Shown one piece after another: positions 10,424 through 22,825 of a stretch of 64,000 nucleotides of DNA; position 1 is the first letter of the stretch, and every line of letters starts with the position of its first letter. The DNA is taken from NCBI GenBank assembly GCA_030247915.1, contig JAPDRQ010000044.1:99033-163032 (forward strand), in the 5' to 3' direction. The notes under the pieces were generated by a model that was given only the letters and a program-made list of their open reading frames with translations, did no database searches and had not been told where the DNA came from. This DNA comes from Neophaeococcomyces mojaviensis. Taxonomy: Eukaryota; Ascomycota; Eurotiomycetes; Chaetothyriales. The position numbers were made by a program, and so were the translations under genes.

Positions 10424-10801
10424 TCTGGTTGATTCTGGTGGTGGTATTGCGAGAGAGATGATGATTTTGTGTCGTTGGTGTTCTCTTATGTATTGATTCT
10501 GAAACGAAGGTAGTTGGGGAACTTGGTTGAGCTGAACGAGGCGAATGTCTTGACCTTTATACATGTGCTTCAGCGAACACGCTAAAGTGTTGTCACAGGG
10601 CGTTCCTGCTCATACCATGGACCTTTGTTCCGTCAATATGTCCTAGATCGCGGAAAGTAACAAGCGAGTGTGATGAGCGCTGGTCGTTGCAACAAGAAGT
10701 CTGATTCGTGGGCCCATGGAGTATCAGAGAGGTCATGTCCACAAGACTGGTGATTCCAGGGGTCTTGAAGAGAAACACATATACGGGCAGTTCCTCCCAC
10801 A
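10424..10801. other. Intergenic spacer
   Basis: A short spacer between two minus-strand genes. It should contain the promoter of the ACT-domain gene and the 3' UTR of the permease. Nothing else was seen. Confidence 0.5.
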
Positions 10802-12371
10802 TCACAATACGTACAGTCTCACATCAGCCTCTCCTCTCTCCTCAGCTTCACTATTCAACCTCGCATTGCCCTTTTTGAGCAGTACGCGTACACCCCAGCA
10901 ACAAACCACCTCCAGCACAGCGAAGCAACTTAACGCGATAAACGCAAGCAAATATTGCGGCTTATCCCGCCCTTGAAACAAAAAAGGGGACCAAATCCCT
11001 CCAAATCCACTAGCAACACTCACGATTGCGATACCACACGCCTTTTTCTCCGCCGTCTCATTCAGGCTGCTTGTCACCCAAATCCATGCCATTGCACTGC
11101 CAGCCACAGACCCAGGAATGTACAGAAACGTTGCCACGTATCTGGCGACGGAATTCAGTGTGGATGCGGTGATGATCAGCCCAATGAGAGCGAGTAGCAC
11201 AGGCACGATTATGTGAAAGCATCGTTCTGAGCGGCGATCAGAGGAGTAACCCGATGCAATCGTAGCAAGGGCGCCAAGGAAAGCAGGCGGAGAGGTCAGG
11301 AGTAGTGTCGTGGTTTCGAGTGACATTTGGCGGGCGGGATGTAGGAGGATGGTCGGGATGAGAGATTGGATCAGGCTCGGGAGGTAAATGTGGATACCTT
11401 CGAAGGAGCGGCGGCACGTCAGAAGCAAGACAAACATCCAGGTTCGTTTATCCTTGCATGCGTCTTTGAAGCCATCCCAGAGTTTGTTGTGGTTGACTTT
11501 TTTCTCGCCAACTCGGTCTTCATCCATCCGTACTTTACCAACGGATTTCTGCTCACTTGTGAGCCACCAGGGTTTCTTAGTGCAGGTTGGGTAACTAGGT
11601 AGAAAAACCAGGCCAACGGCGGCGATGAAAAGTCCACCTAGACCAAAGATGAGGTACAGCCAGCGCCAGCCTCGCCATCCCAGTTTGCCGTCAAGCCCGG
11701 AGAAGATACTAGCACTCAGTGGACCCACGAGCGTTAGTGAAATGATTAAACAGCCAAATAATATACTCATCCGTAACGCCATCTCACGAGTCGTGTACCA
11801 GCTACTCAGCAGGTGCGTTGCACCAACGAAGAATGGCGCGTCACTTACTCCTAGGAAGAAGCGGACGGTCATAAGGCCAGAAAAGGAGTGGACGAAAGCG
11901 TGGCAGAGACCAACAACTGACCAAGCGAAGACCCAGAAGGAAAGGTACCGACCTGGGTGAACGCGCGTGATGAGGAGGTTAGATGGAATTTGGAAGAGCA
12001 TGTAGCCAATTGTCCAGGAAGCGGTAGCGGTGTTGAACTGTCTTTGGTGTATATGGAGGTCGGGTTCTATACCATTTATCTTGGCGGCGCTGGTGAGAGT
12101 CAGCTAAAGTATCTGGACCAGGGCAAATGAAAGCAATATTCAAGAATGAGCTGACCCTGTCCAAACGGTTTGCATTTCAGATGAGGTCAACTGAAGGTAG
12201 GGCTCTGATAACTTACCCAAGCGCGCCCTTGTCCAGAAATTGAAACAGCAACATAAGTAGAATGACAGGCATCAAAGTCATGTCAAGCCTCCTTCGAAGC
12301 CTTTTCTCCTCCTGCTTTCTCCTCCTCCCAGCATCTTCTGCCTGGCATTTCTCAGCTTGGATACCAGTCAT
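10802..12371 (-). CDS. MFS transporter, Dal5/allantoate permease family (anion:cation symporter)
   Basis: Two exons: 12217-12371 and 10802-12089. They are joined across a 127-nt intron (donor GTAAGT, branch-like TTTAGCTGAC, acceptor CACCAG). The splice reads FLDKGALG-AAKINGIEPDLH, the conserved start of transmembrane helix 1 in this family, which fixes the model. The product is 480 residues with about twelve membrane helices. Family motifs include RFFLGVSDAPFFVGATHLLSSWYT and GWRGWRWLYLIFG. Relatives import allantoate, nicotinate, pantothenate, biotin precursors or other carboxylates; the substrate here cannot be read. The start at 12371 gives a polar, Arg/Glu-rich N-terminus; a later Met (MTLMPV) is possible. 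Confidence 0.85.
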
Positions 12372-14010
12372 GCTTGACAAGAGAATTTTTGCGATGATCG
12401 TGCTCTATATTATGTTCAATGTGGTCAAGTCCAACACTTTGCTATCCAACAACGCCACAGCAATAAATTGAGCCCTCAACTCGTCAAAGAGACCACAGTA
12501 GGAGATCTCACAACAGATCAGGTAGATGGATTATGATTACTCCGATTCACACCATATCTGGAACAATTGTGTCAAGATGGTATTCAGGAGAGCCGCTGAG
12601 TTATTTGAAGACAATGAAGAGCCAAGAGACAAGAAGGATTGTGCGGAAGATGTTGAAGAGGACATGAAGTAATTCGATCAGGAGCCTCAGATTTTCGATC
12701 ATGATTGTTGGTATTGGAGCTTGGATCCATTGAGCACATTTCTGACTCGAAGAATTGTGTAAGTGTTATGTCGGATGCAACAAAGCAATATGCTAGAACG
12801 CCATCACATGGATGTGCGTGTGTGTAGAGGCAGCGTTTCAAAGGTACAAGTCCGCGAATGAGCTGTTGAAGCCAAGTCTTCGGTAACCCAAGGCAAGGGT
12901 GCATGACATTGAATGAATGCTGTTTCTGGTCCAGCTCGAGAACTGGATCAGGACTTACTGTCTATTAAGAACTTGCTACCTGTGGTAGTGGCTTATCGGC
13001 ACATACCGGACAGAAGCTAAAGCACTCTGCATGATTATCGACTTGTTGACATTGGGTGCAGGTCTTGGCCGTAGGCGTTGCTGTGTGTCTGCCAGCAACG
13101 GCGGTAATATCAAAAGGTTGGGTGAGTGTTCATCTTGAGTACGTGCATAGACTTTGGATTAAAATGGTTAATGCCCATTTAATCGTATCCCGGCTGCCGT
13201 AGTTGTGATCATATTTGGTAGCGTTCATGGCTCTACTCAGATATTCAGTGCGGTGTCGTTTTGATGACGATATTTACTGAGGATGTGGAAGCATTTCAGT
13301 CGACCTTCTCGAGGTAATTAATCTTTCACCGGTTGAAAGGTATCAAGTTACTCTTTCAAGTCAACATTGGTGGTACAGGTTCAACGACCGTTGCTGTGCT
13401 TGTAGCCCGCCCTAGAAGGAGGATGTGACTTGAATCTGTCTGCCGATATCAGAACGATACCTTGTCTGCTTCGTCACCTTCCATGTTGATCCGCAAGAGA
13501 AAGCCGAGGAGGGGGATCGGAGACCTGTCTGGACCACTCAAGCAAAAGAATCAAAGTGCTTGTCTTTTGATGTGTTTGAAAACATGGCATCCAATACAAC
13601 TAGACTCGTAGAAGTACAGGACAGAGTCGTGAAAGGTTCGAAACTATAAGTTGCTCAATTCCCGAGTGTAGTGCACAAATTTAAACCTGTATGAGCTACA
13701 ACAGTCACTAAAACCACACTATGCATATTTTTAGAAGAGCAGTAAGCTGAGAACCAAATCAATCAAGAAGTCATCCATCGTGGGTGTCTTAAGCCCACAA
13801 CAAGTAAGAATTGATTGCGATCGGATACTGAGAGCCTCGTCAAGCATTAACAATATGAACAGAAGTTAGAGGACGAGCATTGAGGCCTGAGAAATCAGGC
13901 ATCAACAAGCATGCAACATTCGAGTTATCTTTAAAGGAACACTGTAGCTCAACGATGTTGGCCAACAACCATGCTGCGCACAATGTAACCGCATCTGTCG
14001 ATCGTTCGCC
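12372..14010. other. Gene-poor stretch, divergent promoter region
   Basis: This 1.6 kb lies between the permease (minus) and the mitochondrial release-factor-like gene (plus). No open frame with recognisable features and no clear repeats. It presumably contains both promoters. Confidence 0.5.
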
Positions 14011-14610
14011 ATGATGCGTACGCTCCTCTCACCGCTTCCAAATTTGGGCAACATCAGCCCAGGTGTTCCTGGCCGGCTACGATTGCTACGTACATTGTCC
14101 ACATCAATCCCGAATCTCAAGAAGAACGACCAGCTTCCGCCGCGGCCGAATATACCAGACGACTCCTTCACTAAGAGGTTCTTGAAGGGCTCGGGTCCCG
14201 GCGGCCAGAAGATCAACAAGACGTCTTCCGCGGTCCAGCTAACACACCTTCAAACAGGGATTGTAGTCAAGTCCCAAGCTACTCGATCACGGACGCAAAA
14301 CGAACATATTGCTCGAAGGATTCTTGCGGAGAAATTGGAACTGATAGAAAAGGGCACAGAGTCGAGGGTCGCGAAGAAACAGGAACGAGCGAGCAGGAAG
14401 AAGAGGAGTGCTGAGAAGAAAAGCCGGCGGAAGTACAGGAAGCTTGCTGATGAGAATCCGGGTGTGAGAGCTGGTGAGGAGGGTCGTCAAGATGAGGACT
14501 TAGAGGAGGAGAGTGAGGAAGACAAAGATGAGGAAGAGTTGGGAGCTAGTGAAGTGGTAAAGATGCGAATTCAACTGCCTCTGAAGCCCACAGACCAGGT
14601 TGAAAGATGA
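14011..14610 (+). CDS. Mitochondrial RF-1-domain protein (mtRF-R/C12orf65-like)
   Basis: A 199-residue protein with an N-terminal presequence rich in Arg, Leu and Ser and lacking acids (about 1-35), predicting mitochondrial import. The RF-1 domain follows, with the GGQ motif in GSGPGGQKINKTSSAVQL (GGQ near residue 70) and the downstream HLQTGIVVKSQATRSRTQNE typical of the domain. The C-terminus is a long lysine/arginine-rich helix (KKQERASRKKRSAEKKSRRK) and then an acidic tail. The codon-recognition domains of true release factors are absent, so it should act codon-independently, rescuing stalled mitochondrial ribosomes or releasing peptidyl-tRNA. The start is the first ATG; a second Met lies next to it. 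Confidence 0.9.
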   Translation: MMRTLLSPLPNLGNISPGVPGRLRLLRTLSTSIPNLKKNDQLPPRPNIPDDSFTKRFLKGSGPGGQKINKTSSAVQLTHLQTGIVVKSQATRSRTQNEHIARRILAEKLELIEKGTESRVAKKQERASRKKRSAEKKSRRKYRKLADENPGVRAGEEGRQDEDLEEESEEDKDEEELGASEVVKMRIQLPLKPTDQVER

Positions 14611-14739
14611 AGATGATCAACAGGATATCATTTCTACGTTTCGCTTTTGTGCAGCCTGTAGACACCACAAGCTCGCATGCAGGTTAGGTCATGTCACCTA
14701 TGACACTGGAATAGATGCCGAATATCTTCCTGCGAGGGT

Positions 14740-17669
14740 CTACAATTGCATATACTGCGTTAAAACCTGCTGAGCCTCCGGCGCCATTCCACCAACCACT
14801 TGACCAATCCTGCCATTGTGCCTCTGGTCCGCAGCCTTGAGGTACTGTCCAACCCACTGTCGTAGGTCAGTGATGTTCTCAAATGGATCGACTGGCAGCT
14901 TCTTGATAGTATTGAGAGCCGTGAAGCCGACGCCAAAAACAGCATCCTCCACATCTTGATCCATGATCAAATCATCCTTGGCACTCGGTAGTGGTGGATT
15001 CTCGAGGAGTTTGAGGAGGGCGTTGCAAGTCAATGGCCAGCCCTTCGGGTAACGCGTGACAAATGCTTGCGAATCGGCCAATGTCTTCGTGAGTGAGACG
15101 GCTGCGATTTTGCGGTCAATTGGGCGGGCCAGTTCCTGGGTCTTTGGAAGAACAATACTGAGGTACAAGCCTCGGAAAACATCATTCTGGACCTTGTCTG
15201 TTTCTGCCACGAAGAAATCCGCCCCAAGACCTTTGTCGTCCCGAGATGCCACAAAATGGTAAAAGCGGACGAAGCGGAGTTGGAAGGATGTGGCCTGTTT
15301 GCCTTGGAGGCGCGTGAGCATGATTTTGAGGATGTCGATCCAGTAAGGTGACAGGCTTGCCGGTGGGAAGGCCGTTATACAGCTCTCCAGGAGATCCATG
15401 CCATATGCTTCGTTGGTCTTTGTCGATATGAGTTTTTGGAAGAGGCCGAGGACGTTGGGGAGTTGATTGTTCTTTACGAGGTCGTCGGTGGCGCGGGGAA
15501 CGATGGCGCTCAGGAGGCGGACAAGGGCTGGCACGTTGCCGCGTTGTTCCCAGAGGTTGGGCATGAGCACGGGTGCTATTAGAGGAGAGAAGTCTTGAGG
15601 TAGGGGCTTGTTGGGTTCCTTTTCAAAGAGAGCTGCTAGGAGTTGGAAGACGTATGGCATGAATTCGTCAACACCGTTCTGCAGGATGCTGGTGAATGGT
15701 ACGAAGAGCGCTTTGCCCAAGGCTTCAGTGGTGGAGGTGGCGCTAAAACGAACGACCGCTCCCAACGATTCGAAGTGGTAGTAGTAGAACCGAGGATTGC
15801 TAGGGTTTGTGGCGATGATATTAGTGATGTCGATGAGGTGGCTAAGGACACCAGATGCTACAACACTAATCCCCTCTCGCAGGACGATGAGCACTCGCAT
15901 TATGCAACGCATGACGAACTCGTTCTCTTGCACCTTGGCTGGCTGTCGATCCTGCAATATCAGGCTGAAAAGGTGTTCTGTAAGCTCTTTCGCTAGTGGT
16001 GCTATGTTCGAAGGATCGATGATGAGCTTGCCGGTGCCCTCCTCGGTCAAGGCTAGTGCTCTTTCTGTCACGACAGCAGCATATGTGTAGACGCAGTAGT
16101 TGGAGTGACCAAGGTGGTTCACCAGCAAAGGTACAACTTGTTGCCATTGTTCCTTGCCAATGCGACTTCGGAAAACATAGAGATACTTGATGGCATCTAC
16201 TTTCAACAATGGCTGTGCGTTAGCATCTTGCAGGTCAGAAGCGAGATTCTGCGAGAAGAAATCGCCAATGTTGACCTGGGAGTTCACGCTAACCACACCG
16301 TGACTTGCTGTTGCCACACCCTTTGCAGCAATAGCATAATACAGGTTGACCGCCGTGTCTTTCGAGCGCCAATGCTGTTGTGGACTTGACTTGTAGTTCT
16401 GTAGCAGCTTGTCAACGAAAGACATGCCGATTTGTGTCACTGAGCTCTCAAACTGATCACTGAGTTCTCTCAAAAAGTCGCTTGCCGCTCTTCGACGAGT
16501 TTCACTATCCGAACCTTCAAGATCTCTTCGGATAAACTCTATAGGTTCATCCTCAAACGTCTCGATATCGGAATCGCGTAGAGCGATGTTTGGTACGACG
16601 ACTTTCTCAATGATTTGTGTCTGGATGTTGGCGTCACTGAACACCTGAGCTTGCTCGTTGATTCTGGTGACAGAAGTCAAGAATTGCAAGGCCTTGCTGA
16701 CCAGTATATCATTCTTCGGTTCCGCACCCACATTCGTCAAAAGTGTCCAGGAACTTTCTACAAATTGCCGTACATATTGTTTCACATCGTCGTAGTATTT
16801 GCCAACAAACAAGGTCAGTGCCTCGAATATGTTGGCTTTCGTGGTTTGTAGAAGGCCGGCCTCCTCTTCGTCATCCGTCTGAAGTGATTTGTTGTCGTAT
16901 GTTAGGTATTTGAGAAGCAAGCCTGCAACTCCTGCCATATTATCTTCGATCACAGGCGGTAAATCTTGACAAGATAGATCGTAGAAGAGTTGTAGTATGA
17001 GATCGAGTTCAGTAAATGCTTGTTTGAGTGCAGCAGCATCATTGGCATGGCTATCAACGTATTGATCTAGGCTCTGCCACAAACTCAAGAATGGCTGGCC
17101 AAATTTGGATACGACGTGGTTCACTTCGGAGTAGAGCTCATCGGATCTGAACAGAGGCCGCCATCTGCCAAATATGGAATGTGCCACTTGTAGGACTCCA
17201 GTGTTCACGCTCAGGTTGTCGGCTGTAAGTCTGGACACGAGATCGTCTACCAAAGTATCCCATCGCTCGAAGAAGTCGCTGTCGGCTATTATGCTCACTG
17301 CTTCACCGAGTTGTGACTGTATGTTCGCTGGCACAGATATCATCAAGCCAATGATCTCTTTCTTGATGGCAACCACATCTTGCTCCGCAAGTTTGTAGTT
17401 TCCTTCAACATCGGTCCAGTTCCTCTTGACGAAGTTCTTGAAGAAGAGAGCACTGGCTAGTCTTGTTTGCAGTGGGTACGAACTGGAGGCGGTGATCTGG
17501 AGAAGCAGCAGCGCAAATCCTGGCCTCTGTTCTTCTGACTTTATTTGTGCCTCAGCTAAGGGCAATCAGTATCCAAGCTGTTCGTTGTTTCTTCCCACGT
17601 ACCTTGCTTGTTCTGTTTTGGATCGAGTGTTGCATCGAGCAACTGCGCCAAAGGCGCCAGATCGGCCAT
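14740..17669 (-). CDS. CSE1: Exportin CSE1/CAS, importin-alpha re-export factor
   Basis: Two exons: 17603-17669 and 14740-17555, with a 47-nt intron (donor GTACGT, acceptor CCCTTAG). The splice joins DPKQNKQ to AEAQIKSEEQRPGF. The product is 960 residues, the same length as yeast Cse1. It is an all-helical HEAT-repeat karyopherin that exports importin-alpha from the nucleus with Ran-GTP. The importin-beta N-terminal domain is seen in YPLQTRLASALFFKNFVKRNW. Family signatures include IPLEFIRRDLEGSD-like sequence at EPIEFIRRDLEGSDSETRRRAASDFLREL and, near the end, the CSE1 C-terminal region with MPNLWEQRGNVPALVRLLSA. It is convergent with the mitochondrial RF-like gene, 129 bases apart. Confidence 0.96.
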
Positions 17670-18586
17670 TGTCTGCTTCGGTTCCTGCAAAAAGATGCTC
17701 GGTGCGGTGGTAATGTCTTTCCTAGGTGGCGCTGCCTGGTAGCCTGAGAGTCGACTGGACACGGGCTACGAGCTGTGAACGCAATTTGGTAAAATGGCTG
17801 ATGTGTGCGCTTGCAAAGAGAATCTCAAGAACTAAATTTCCGTTATTGATGTATTGCCTATTCACGTTAGGAGCAGCGGGAACCATTCAGGCATTAAGGC
17901 ATAAAGACATCAAGGCAGCAGACCACCACCCACTACGGCATGCTGACCGTACCATGACATCAGCACGCAAGTTCCAGCTCCTGACCGCTTCAAGCATTCT
18001 CTTGAAAATGGTTTCCTATCTGCTCCTGGTCGTAGTTTTGGTCGTACCTCCTCGTATTTTGATGGGCTGAACCAAGTGTGATACGTGATACTATTACGAA
18101 CTGCTGGGTTTCAATTGCTGCCTGCTCAGGGCGGAGTAGACTGGCAGGATGGAAATCTCCTTTGCGGCAGACCTTCCCTCCTGGAACCACCTCAAGTGCT
18201 GGAAGATTTTTCCATTCGAATGCAACCACCAACCTTTTATCGTCATTTGCGATTCCGCTCCTTCCATTGCGTTGCGCCCCATCTCAGACCCGTTCTAAGA
18301 GATTACTGACTAGTCAATCAATTGCCTTGCAAAAAGCCTTGCCTGTGACTGCATGACCGTCCTGTCGCTTACATTCTACTCCCTCTCGCAAAGTTGAGTT
18401 CCAATAGGAGTATCAATCTGCTAGGTCGCCATTTGCATTTGACAACTTTTAAAAGTCTCCCAGCCGAATTTGAGGGACCACAAAATGAGCAACCGCCTCG
18501 TGAATTGTCGTTGCTGTTTCGCACTGGGAAAATCTTGACAGCTAGGATATCATTCATCAGTAACTAGAATTGCATCAGAACTCAAC
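17670..18586. other. Divergent promoter region of CSE1 and TSC2
   Basis: This 0.9 kb lies between two divergently transcribed genes and must contain both promoters and 5' UTRs. Only short open frames are present, and no specific site was recognised. Confidence 0.55.
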
Positions 18587-21500
18587 ATGGCTGTGAGTCC
18601 GAGAGCCAGTGCGATGCTTCGGAGTACTACCCCCAAAGCCATGGATCAAGAGCACCCAGACAGTAACAACGTCCTCGAGACCAAGCGGTCGCAGGAATCT
18701 GAAGCTGGTTTTGTGCCGCCGGGAGTCGTGGTGTCCCAAGCTCAACTACATGAACCCTCATCTCAAGGCATAAAAGCATGGCTTACCGGATTTGGCCATA
18801 TCAAACCAGAGACGAATGTGTCCACGAGGTTCAGAATTGGAGAGGCTGATTACCCGGCCAACGAACCCTACTCTTTGGTTCCGCTATTGACACGATGGCT
18901 GCTGGTGTGGTTTGAGAAGTCCTTGGATGAGCCACATGATAGGCAACAACTTATGTGGCTTCTGAAATACACTGCAGATTATGTTGGTCTCGGTCACTGG
19001 AAACTTGATCACGCAGAGACGTTAGAGCTTTGCTTGGCGCTGCTTCATATTTGCACAAATGCGAGACAACAAAACCATATCGAAGGTAGCCTTGAGGTTT
19101 TTGAGGCTGTCGCAAAGACCGACAGCTTTCCACGTGAATGTCTAGGAGATGCCCTGAGCACCTTTTCCTCTACCGTTGTCTTACTTGAAAGCCCTTCACC
19201 AAGGAGCGAAAACTGTGTCAAACTTCTTGCATCTGGCATACTTTCTAAGGACACAATAGCAATCCTAGAGGCACAACTCCTTATCGCTACGGAAACACCA
19301 AAGTCCCAGCAAACAGAAAAATCATTGCAAGAAGACCTCACAAAGGCTCTTATTCCTGCCCGAGGCGCGACTCGTCATCTAGTAGCCCTCATCGAAATCG
19401 TTGACGCTAGCGAAAAGTTCGTGATTGACTTTGCGCAACTCTTCACTGTGCTGAAGCAAGCAGGAGAAGCGCAGCTCCTCCGACTTGCGACAGAAATCCT
19501 CGGACTCTGCACCAAAATCCTTCAGAGCCCACGCGTCAATGAAATCGTGTCCGACCAAAGCTTGATTTGCTCACTCCTTGAAATCTACGACCTTTGTGAG
19601 ACAGCTTACATAATTCCAGACACCGGACAGCACGCCAACAATAAGCAGCAGAACGCTAAAGAGGACGTACCAAAGCGAGAACGTCGATACAAGAAAGACC
19701 ATGCCTCATCCTTAGCCACACTCAAAAGCGGCTTTGTGTTGCTTCTACCAGTCGTGGATGATGATCATGCTGCCAACCTTTGGGATAGGATTCGACGTGG
19801 AGACAGCTCAATGCCAGATTTCATAAACACAGCAACGACTTCCAGGGAAATGCTCATCGATTACGCTGAGAAAAAGCAAATATGCTTACCTGGCAAAAAC
19901 AGTCGATGGGCTGAAGAGCTGAATTATCTTTTGGAAAACATCGTCATCAATTTCACTGATCAAACGGATGTACAGCTCGAAGATCAAGTCTCAAGAAGAG
20001 AGTCGATGTATACAATACGCTCGTCAATCGTGCATGAAGAAGACTTGCGTATACAGCAGCGCATCAGGGCTCTTCGTCTATGCGCCAAAGGACTATTCGA
20101 GGCCCCTGTTGTCGCCCACCAAGAGTCACAATTTCTTCCTCAAGGCCAGGAAGCTCTAAAGAAGCTGTTCCATGGCATGTTCCCACGTGAGAGGAACAAT
20201 ACAGTCAGACACGCATTTTTCGACGAGTTGGTCAAGCTGTGTTGCGAAAGCAGGACCAAGTTAGGGACATACCCTTATGCCGAATATATCATACGAACCC
20301 TGCAAGAAAATATCGTACAGCATGCTCCCAGTAACAACACCGCTGATGGTATTTACTTCGCTGGCACCGAAGCCATCAGGTCAATATTTCTGCAAGCTAC
20401 TGCCCTAGCTTCCAATGTAGCGAGTCAAGCTTACCAAGCTCTACTCAACATTGCCAGCCTGGCATGCAAATCACAGCGAGCGAGGCTAGCTGCAATGAGC
20501 GTACTATTTCGAATTCGTTGCGACACTTCGGGACTCATCTATGTACAAAAAGCTGCCGACAGTGCATATCTCGCAAGTGCTGTTTGCAAAACCGATGATT
20601 CTCTCGGCGCTATGTTTGCGGATGCAATTGATGATCCCGGTAATCATGAGTATGCTACTACGCGATTGCAAGAGGCTATAAATAGGCAACTTTGGATATA
20701 TCCCAAGGAGGCGGAATATGTGGCATCGTGGAACGCGCCAGAGCTTTCGCCTACTCAGGTCAGGACGTCTATCCACAGTAAATCTGATCAGGGATTGCAG
20801 ATGTCTGACTGGCTCTACCGCATCGCTACTAATCTCCAGGAAGACAAGGACTGGGAGACGTACAGCTATATTATTGTTCACTTGAGCAATCAGCTGCGTG
20901 ACATCAAATTATTCGAGGGTTGCCATCAGCTCGTTGTCATTCTTCGATCCTTTCTATGCGGACGAGTACGGGATTTTGATAAGATGTTCGACCCACCCCA
21001 GGACGTTGGTCTCAAGAAGGTCGACGTCGCCTTGTGTTTCTATGATATCTTGACACACCTGATTCCATACTCCAAGATGCAACAAACTCATGGTGAAGCA
21101 GGGCATTTTGGTAATGACCTGGTGCGAGCATTTCGGTTCGGCGTACTGGGAAAATATGAGGGAACGGCAAGAGGTTGTATTCATGCGCTCTCTCTCTGTT
21201 GCTTTGAAACGCCTGCAGCAATTGCCTCTGAATATCCTGGAATCGTTTACGACATGTCTCGAACCATTCATCGGCCTTATCTCCTTGTCCACATCCTAGA
21301 GTTCCTAGCCCAGGTTGCTCGATTACCACAGCTCCACTCAAACTTCAACAAAACCGAAATCAGACAGATCTTCGGAATCTGCGTCAATGCCCTAAAGACA
21401 CTCGAAGACAAGCAAGAGAACAAAGGGAATGTTGTCATTCATCCTCCAAGATCCAGCACGCCAGCTCGAGAAAGCGGCGCTTTAAAGAAGTGTACACCCT

Positions 21501-22825
21501 ATAGAGCTGCTATGTTACAAGAGAAGGGGATACCAGAATACTCAGCTGCTCTTGCCTATCACACAATGATATTCTGGTTTCTCTCTATTCCCATTATCGA
21601 CAGACGGACTTACGTCAATGAGATCACGAATCTTCTAGTGCGAGAAGACCCATCAGGCCAAACCAGAGTTCCTGAGCAGATGAAAGTTTTCGTTGACATG
21701 ATGCAACGTAGCGCGTTCTCGGATCTTCCTGAAACAGCTCGTGATGAATCTTTTAGTGGAGAAGATGTGAATACTACTTCCTATATCAACGGCAACTCGG
21801 TGATTACCATTGAAACGAATAGAATTACAGGCCTTTCACAAATCACAAAGCGGCAAGCAGCTGCTACGGCACATGCAATATACCGGCCCTTGATCCAAGA
21901 CCGGCCAGACCACTATGATCTTTCTTTCCTTCGGGAACGAGAGACTGATGATCGAGTCTTGCCATCTCATATATTTTTGAACATGATAGGCTCGGCCATT
22001 CCCGTCTCGTTGGGTGATCAAGCCTTGAAGCTTAATCCGAATGAGGATTATGTGAGGAGAGCTATCGCCGCGATCGACCGCATCCCCACCGTGGATAGTC
22101 ACGGCATCGGTGTCTTGTTGGCAAAGGATGGTCAAACCAGTCAAGAAGAATATCTGTCCAATGACACCGGTACACACAGCTTCGACAACTTCCTAGATTT
22201 GCTTGGCACAAGAGTATCGCTACAGAAGCCATGCAGATTCGAAGTGCATCAAATGCAGTATGAGATAGATGGCAAGGAGACAATAGCGTGGAGAGACCGA
22301 ACAAACGAGATTGTATACAAAATCTCAAGCTTCATGCCGACAGTCGATGGTGACCCCTACCAAATCCAAAAAATGGGCCTCATTGGCAATTCTAATGTCG
22401 TTATCGTCTTCAACCAATCAAACCAACCATGGACAATGGCCAACTTCCGGTCAGAGGCTGTATCAGTCCATATCGTCATCTCACCAGCAAATCGTGCATC
22501 GAGCCAGGAGTCCTCAGATGACATCGACCACGACTTCTATCACGTGGAGGTACTCACAAAAGAAGAATACCAAAACATTTCTGCAGCGGCAGAGAAAAAG
22601 GTGGTCTCGAAGGCCACGCTGGGTCCCCTTGTGAGGATGTTAGCCCTTAACGCCAACATCTTCGCAGCAACTGTTCGGTCGCTGGCCAATGGCCAAACCG
22701 AGTTCCCATCTTCATGGCGAGGCCGATTTCAAGAGATCGTTCGATTGCGCGAGCGTACCCAGCAGCGGGTCCATGACAATGAGGACTCATTGGCCCGAAG
22801 GTACGACTTCTCGCGGTGGACATGA
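18587..22825 (+). CDS. TSC2: Tuberin, Rheb GTPase-activating protein
   Basis: A 1412-residue single-exon gene. In the TSC complex with TSC1/hamartin, tuberin turns off the small GTPase Rheb and so restrains TORC1. The N-terminal tuberin region begins near residue 80 (RFRIGEADYPANEPYSLVPLL). A long helical-repeat middle follows. The Rap/Ran-GAP domain occupies about 1190-1380, starting SFDNFLDLLGTRVSLQKP, with NEIVYKISSFMPT and the catalytic loop KMGLIGNSNVVIVFNQ near 1255. The loop keeps the Asn matching the catalytic asparagine thumb, although the neighbouring HIGND of animals is LIGNS here. The length resembles S. pombe Tsc2 (about 1340) more than the human protein (about 1800). The start at 18587 has further Met codons shortly downstream. 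Confidence 0.93.
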   Translation: MAVSPRASAMLRSTTPKAMDQEHPDSNNVLETKRSQESEAGFVPPGVVVSQAQLHEPSSQGIKAWLTGFGHIKPETNVSTRFRIGEADYPANEPYSLVPLLTRWLLVWFEKSLDEPHDRQQLMWLLKYTADYVGLGHWKLDHAETLELCLALLHICTNARQQNHIEGSLEVFEAVAKTDSFPRECLGDALSTFSSTVVLLESPSPRSENCVKLLASGILSKDTIAILEAQLLIATETPKSQQTEKSLQEDLTKALIPARGATRHLVALIEIVDASEKFVIDFAQLFTVLKQAGEAQLLRLATEILGLCTKILQSPRVNEIVSDQSLICSLLEIYDLCETAYIIPDTGQHANNKQQNAKEDVPKRERRYKKDHASSLATLKSGFVLLLPVVDDDHAANLWDRIRRGDSSMPDFINTATTSREMLIDYAEKKQICLPGKNSRWAEELNYLLENIVINFTDQTDVQLEDQVSRRESMYTIRSSIVHEEDLRIQQRIRALRLCAKGLFEAPVVAHQESQFLPQGQEALKKLFHGMFPRERNNTVRHAFFDELVKLCCESRTKLGTYPYAEYIIRTLQENIVQHAPSNNTADGIYFAGTEAIRSIFLQATALASNVASQAYQALLNIASLACKSQRARLAAMSVLFRIRCDTSGLIYVQKAADSAYLASAVCKTDDSLGAMFADAIDDPGNHEYATTRLQEAINRQLWIYPKEAEYVASWNAPELSPTQVRTSIHSKSDQGLQMSDWLYRIATNLQEDKDWETYSYIIVHLSNQLRDIKLFEGCHQLVVILRSFLCGRVRDFDKMFDPPQDVGLKKVDVALCFYDILTHLIPYSKMQQTHGEAGHFGNDLVRAFRFGVLGKYEGTARGCIHALSLCCFETPAAIASEYPGIVYDMSRTIHRPYLLVHILEFLAQVARLPQLHSNFNKTEIRQIFGICVNALKTLEDKQENKGNVVIHPPRSSTPARESGALKKCTPYRAAMLQEKGIPEYSAALAYHTMIFWFLSIPIIDRRTYVNEITNLLVREDPSGQTRVPEQMKVFVDMMQRSAFSDLPETARDESFSGEDVNTTSYINGNSVITIETNRITGLSQITKRQAAATAHAIYRPLIQDRPDHYDLSFLRERETDDRVLPSHIFLNMIGSAIPVSLGDQALKLNPNEDYVRRAIAAIDRIPTVDSHGIGVLLAKDGQTSQEEYLSNDTGTHSFDNFLDLLGTRVSLQKPCRFEVHQMQYEIDGKETIAWRDRTNEIVYKISSFMPTVDGDPYQIQKMGLIGNSNVVIVFNQSNQPWTMANFRSEAVSVHIVISPANRASSQESSDDIDHDFYHVEVLTKEEYQNISAAAEKKVVSKATLGPLVRMLALNANIFAATVRSLANGQTEFPSSWRGRFQEIVRLRERTQQRVHDNEDSLARRYDFSRWT

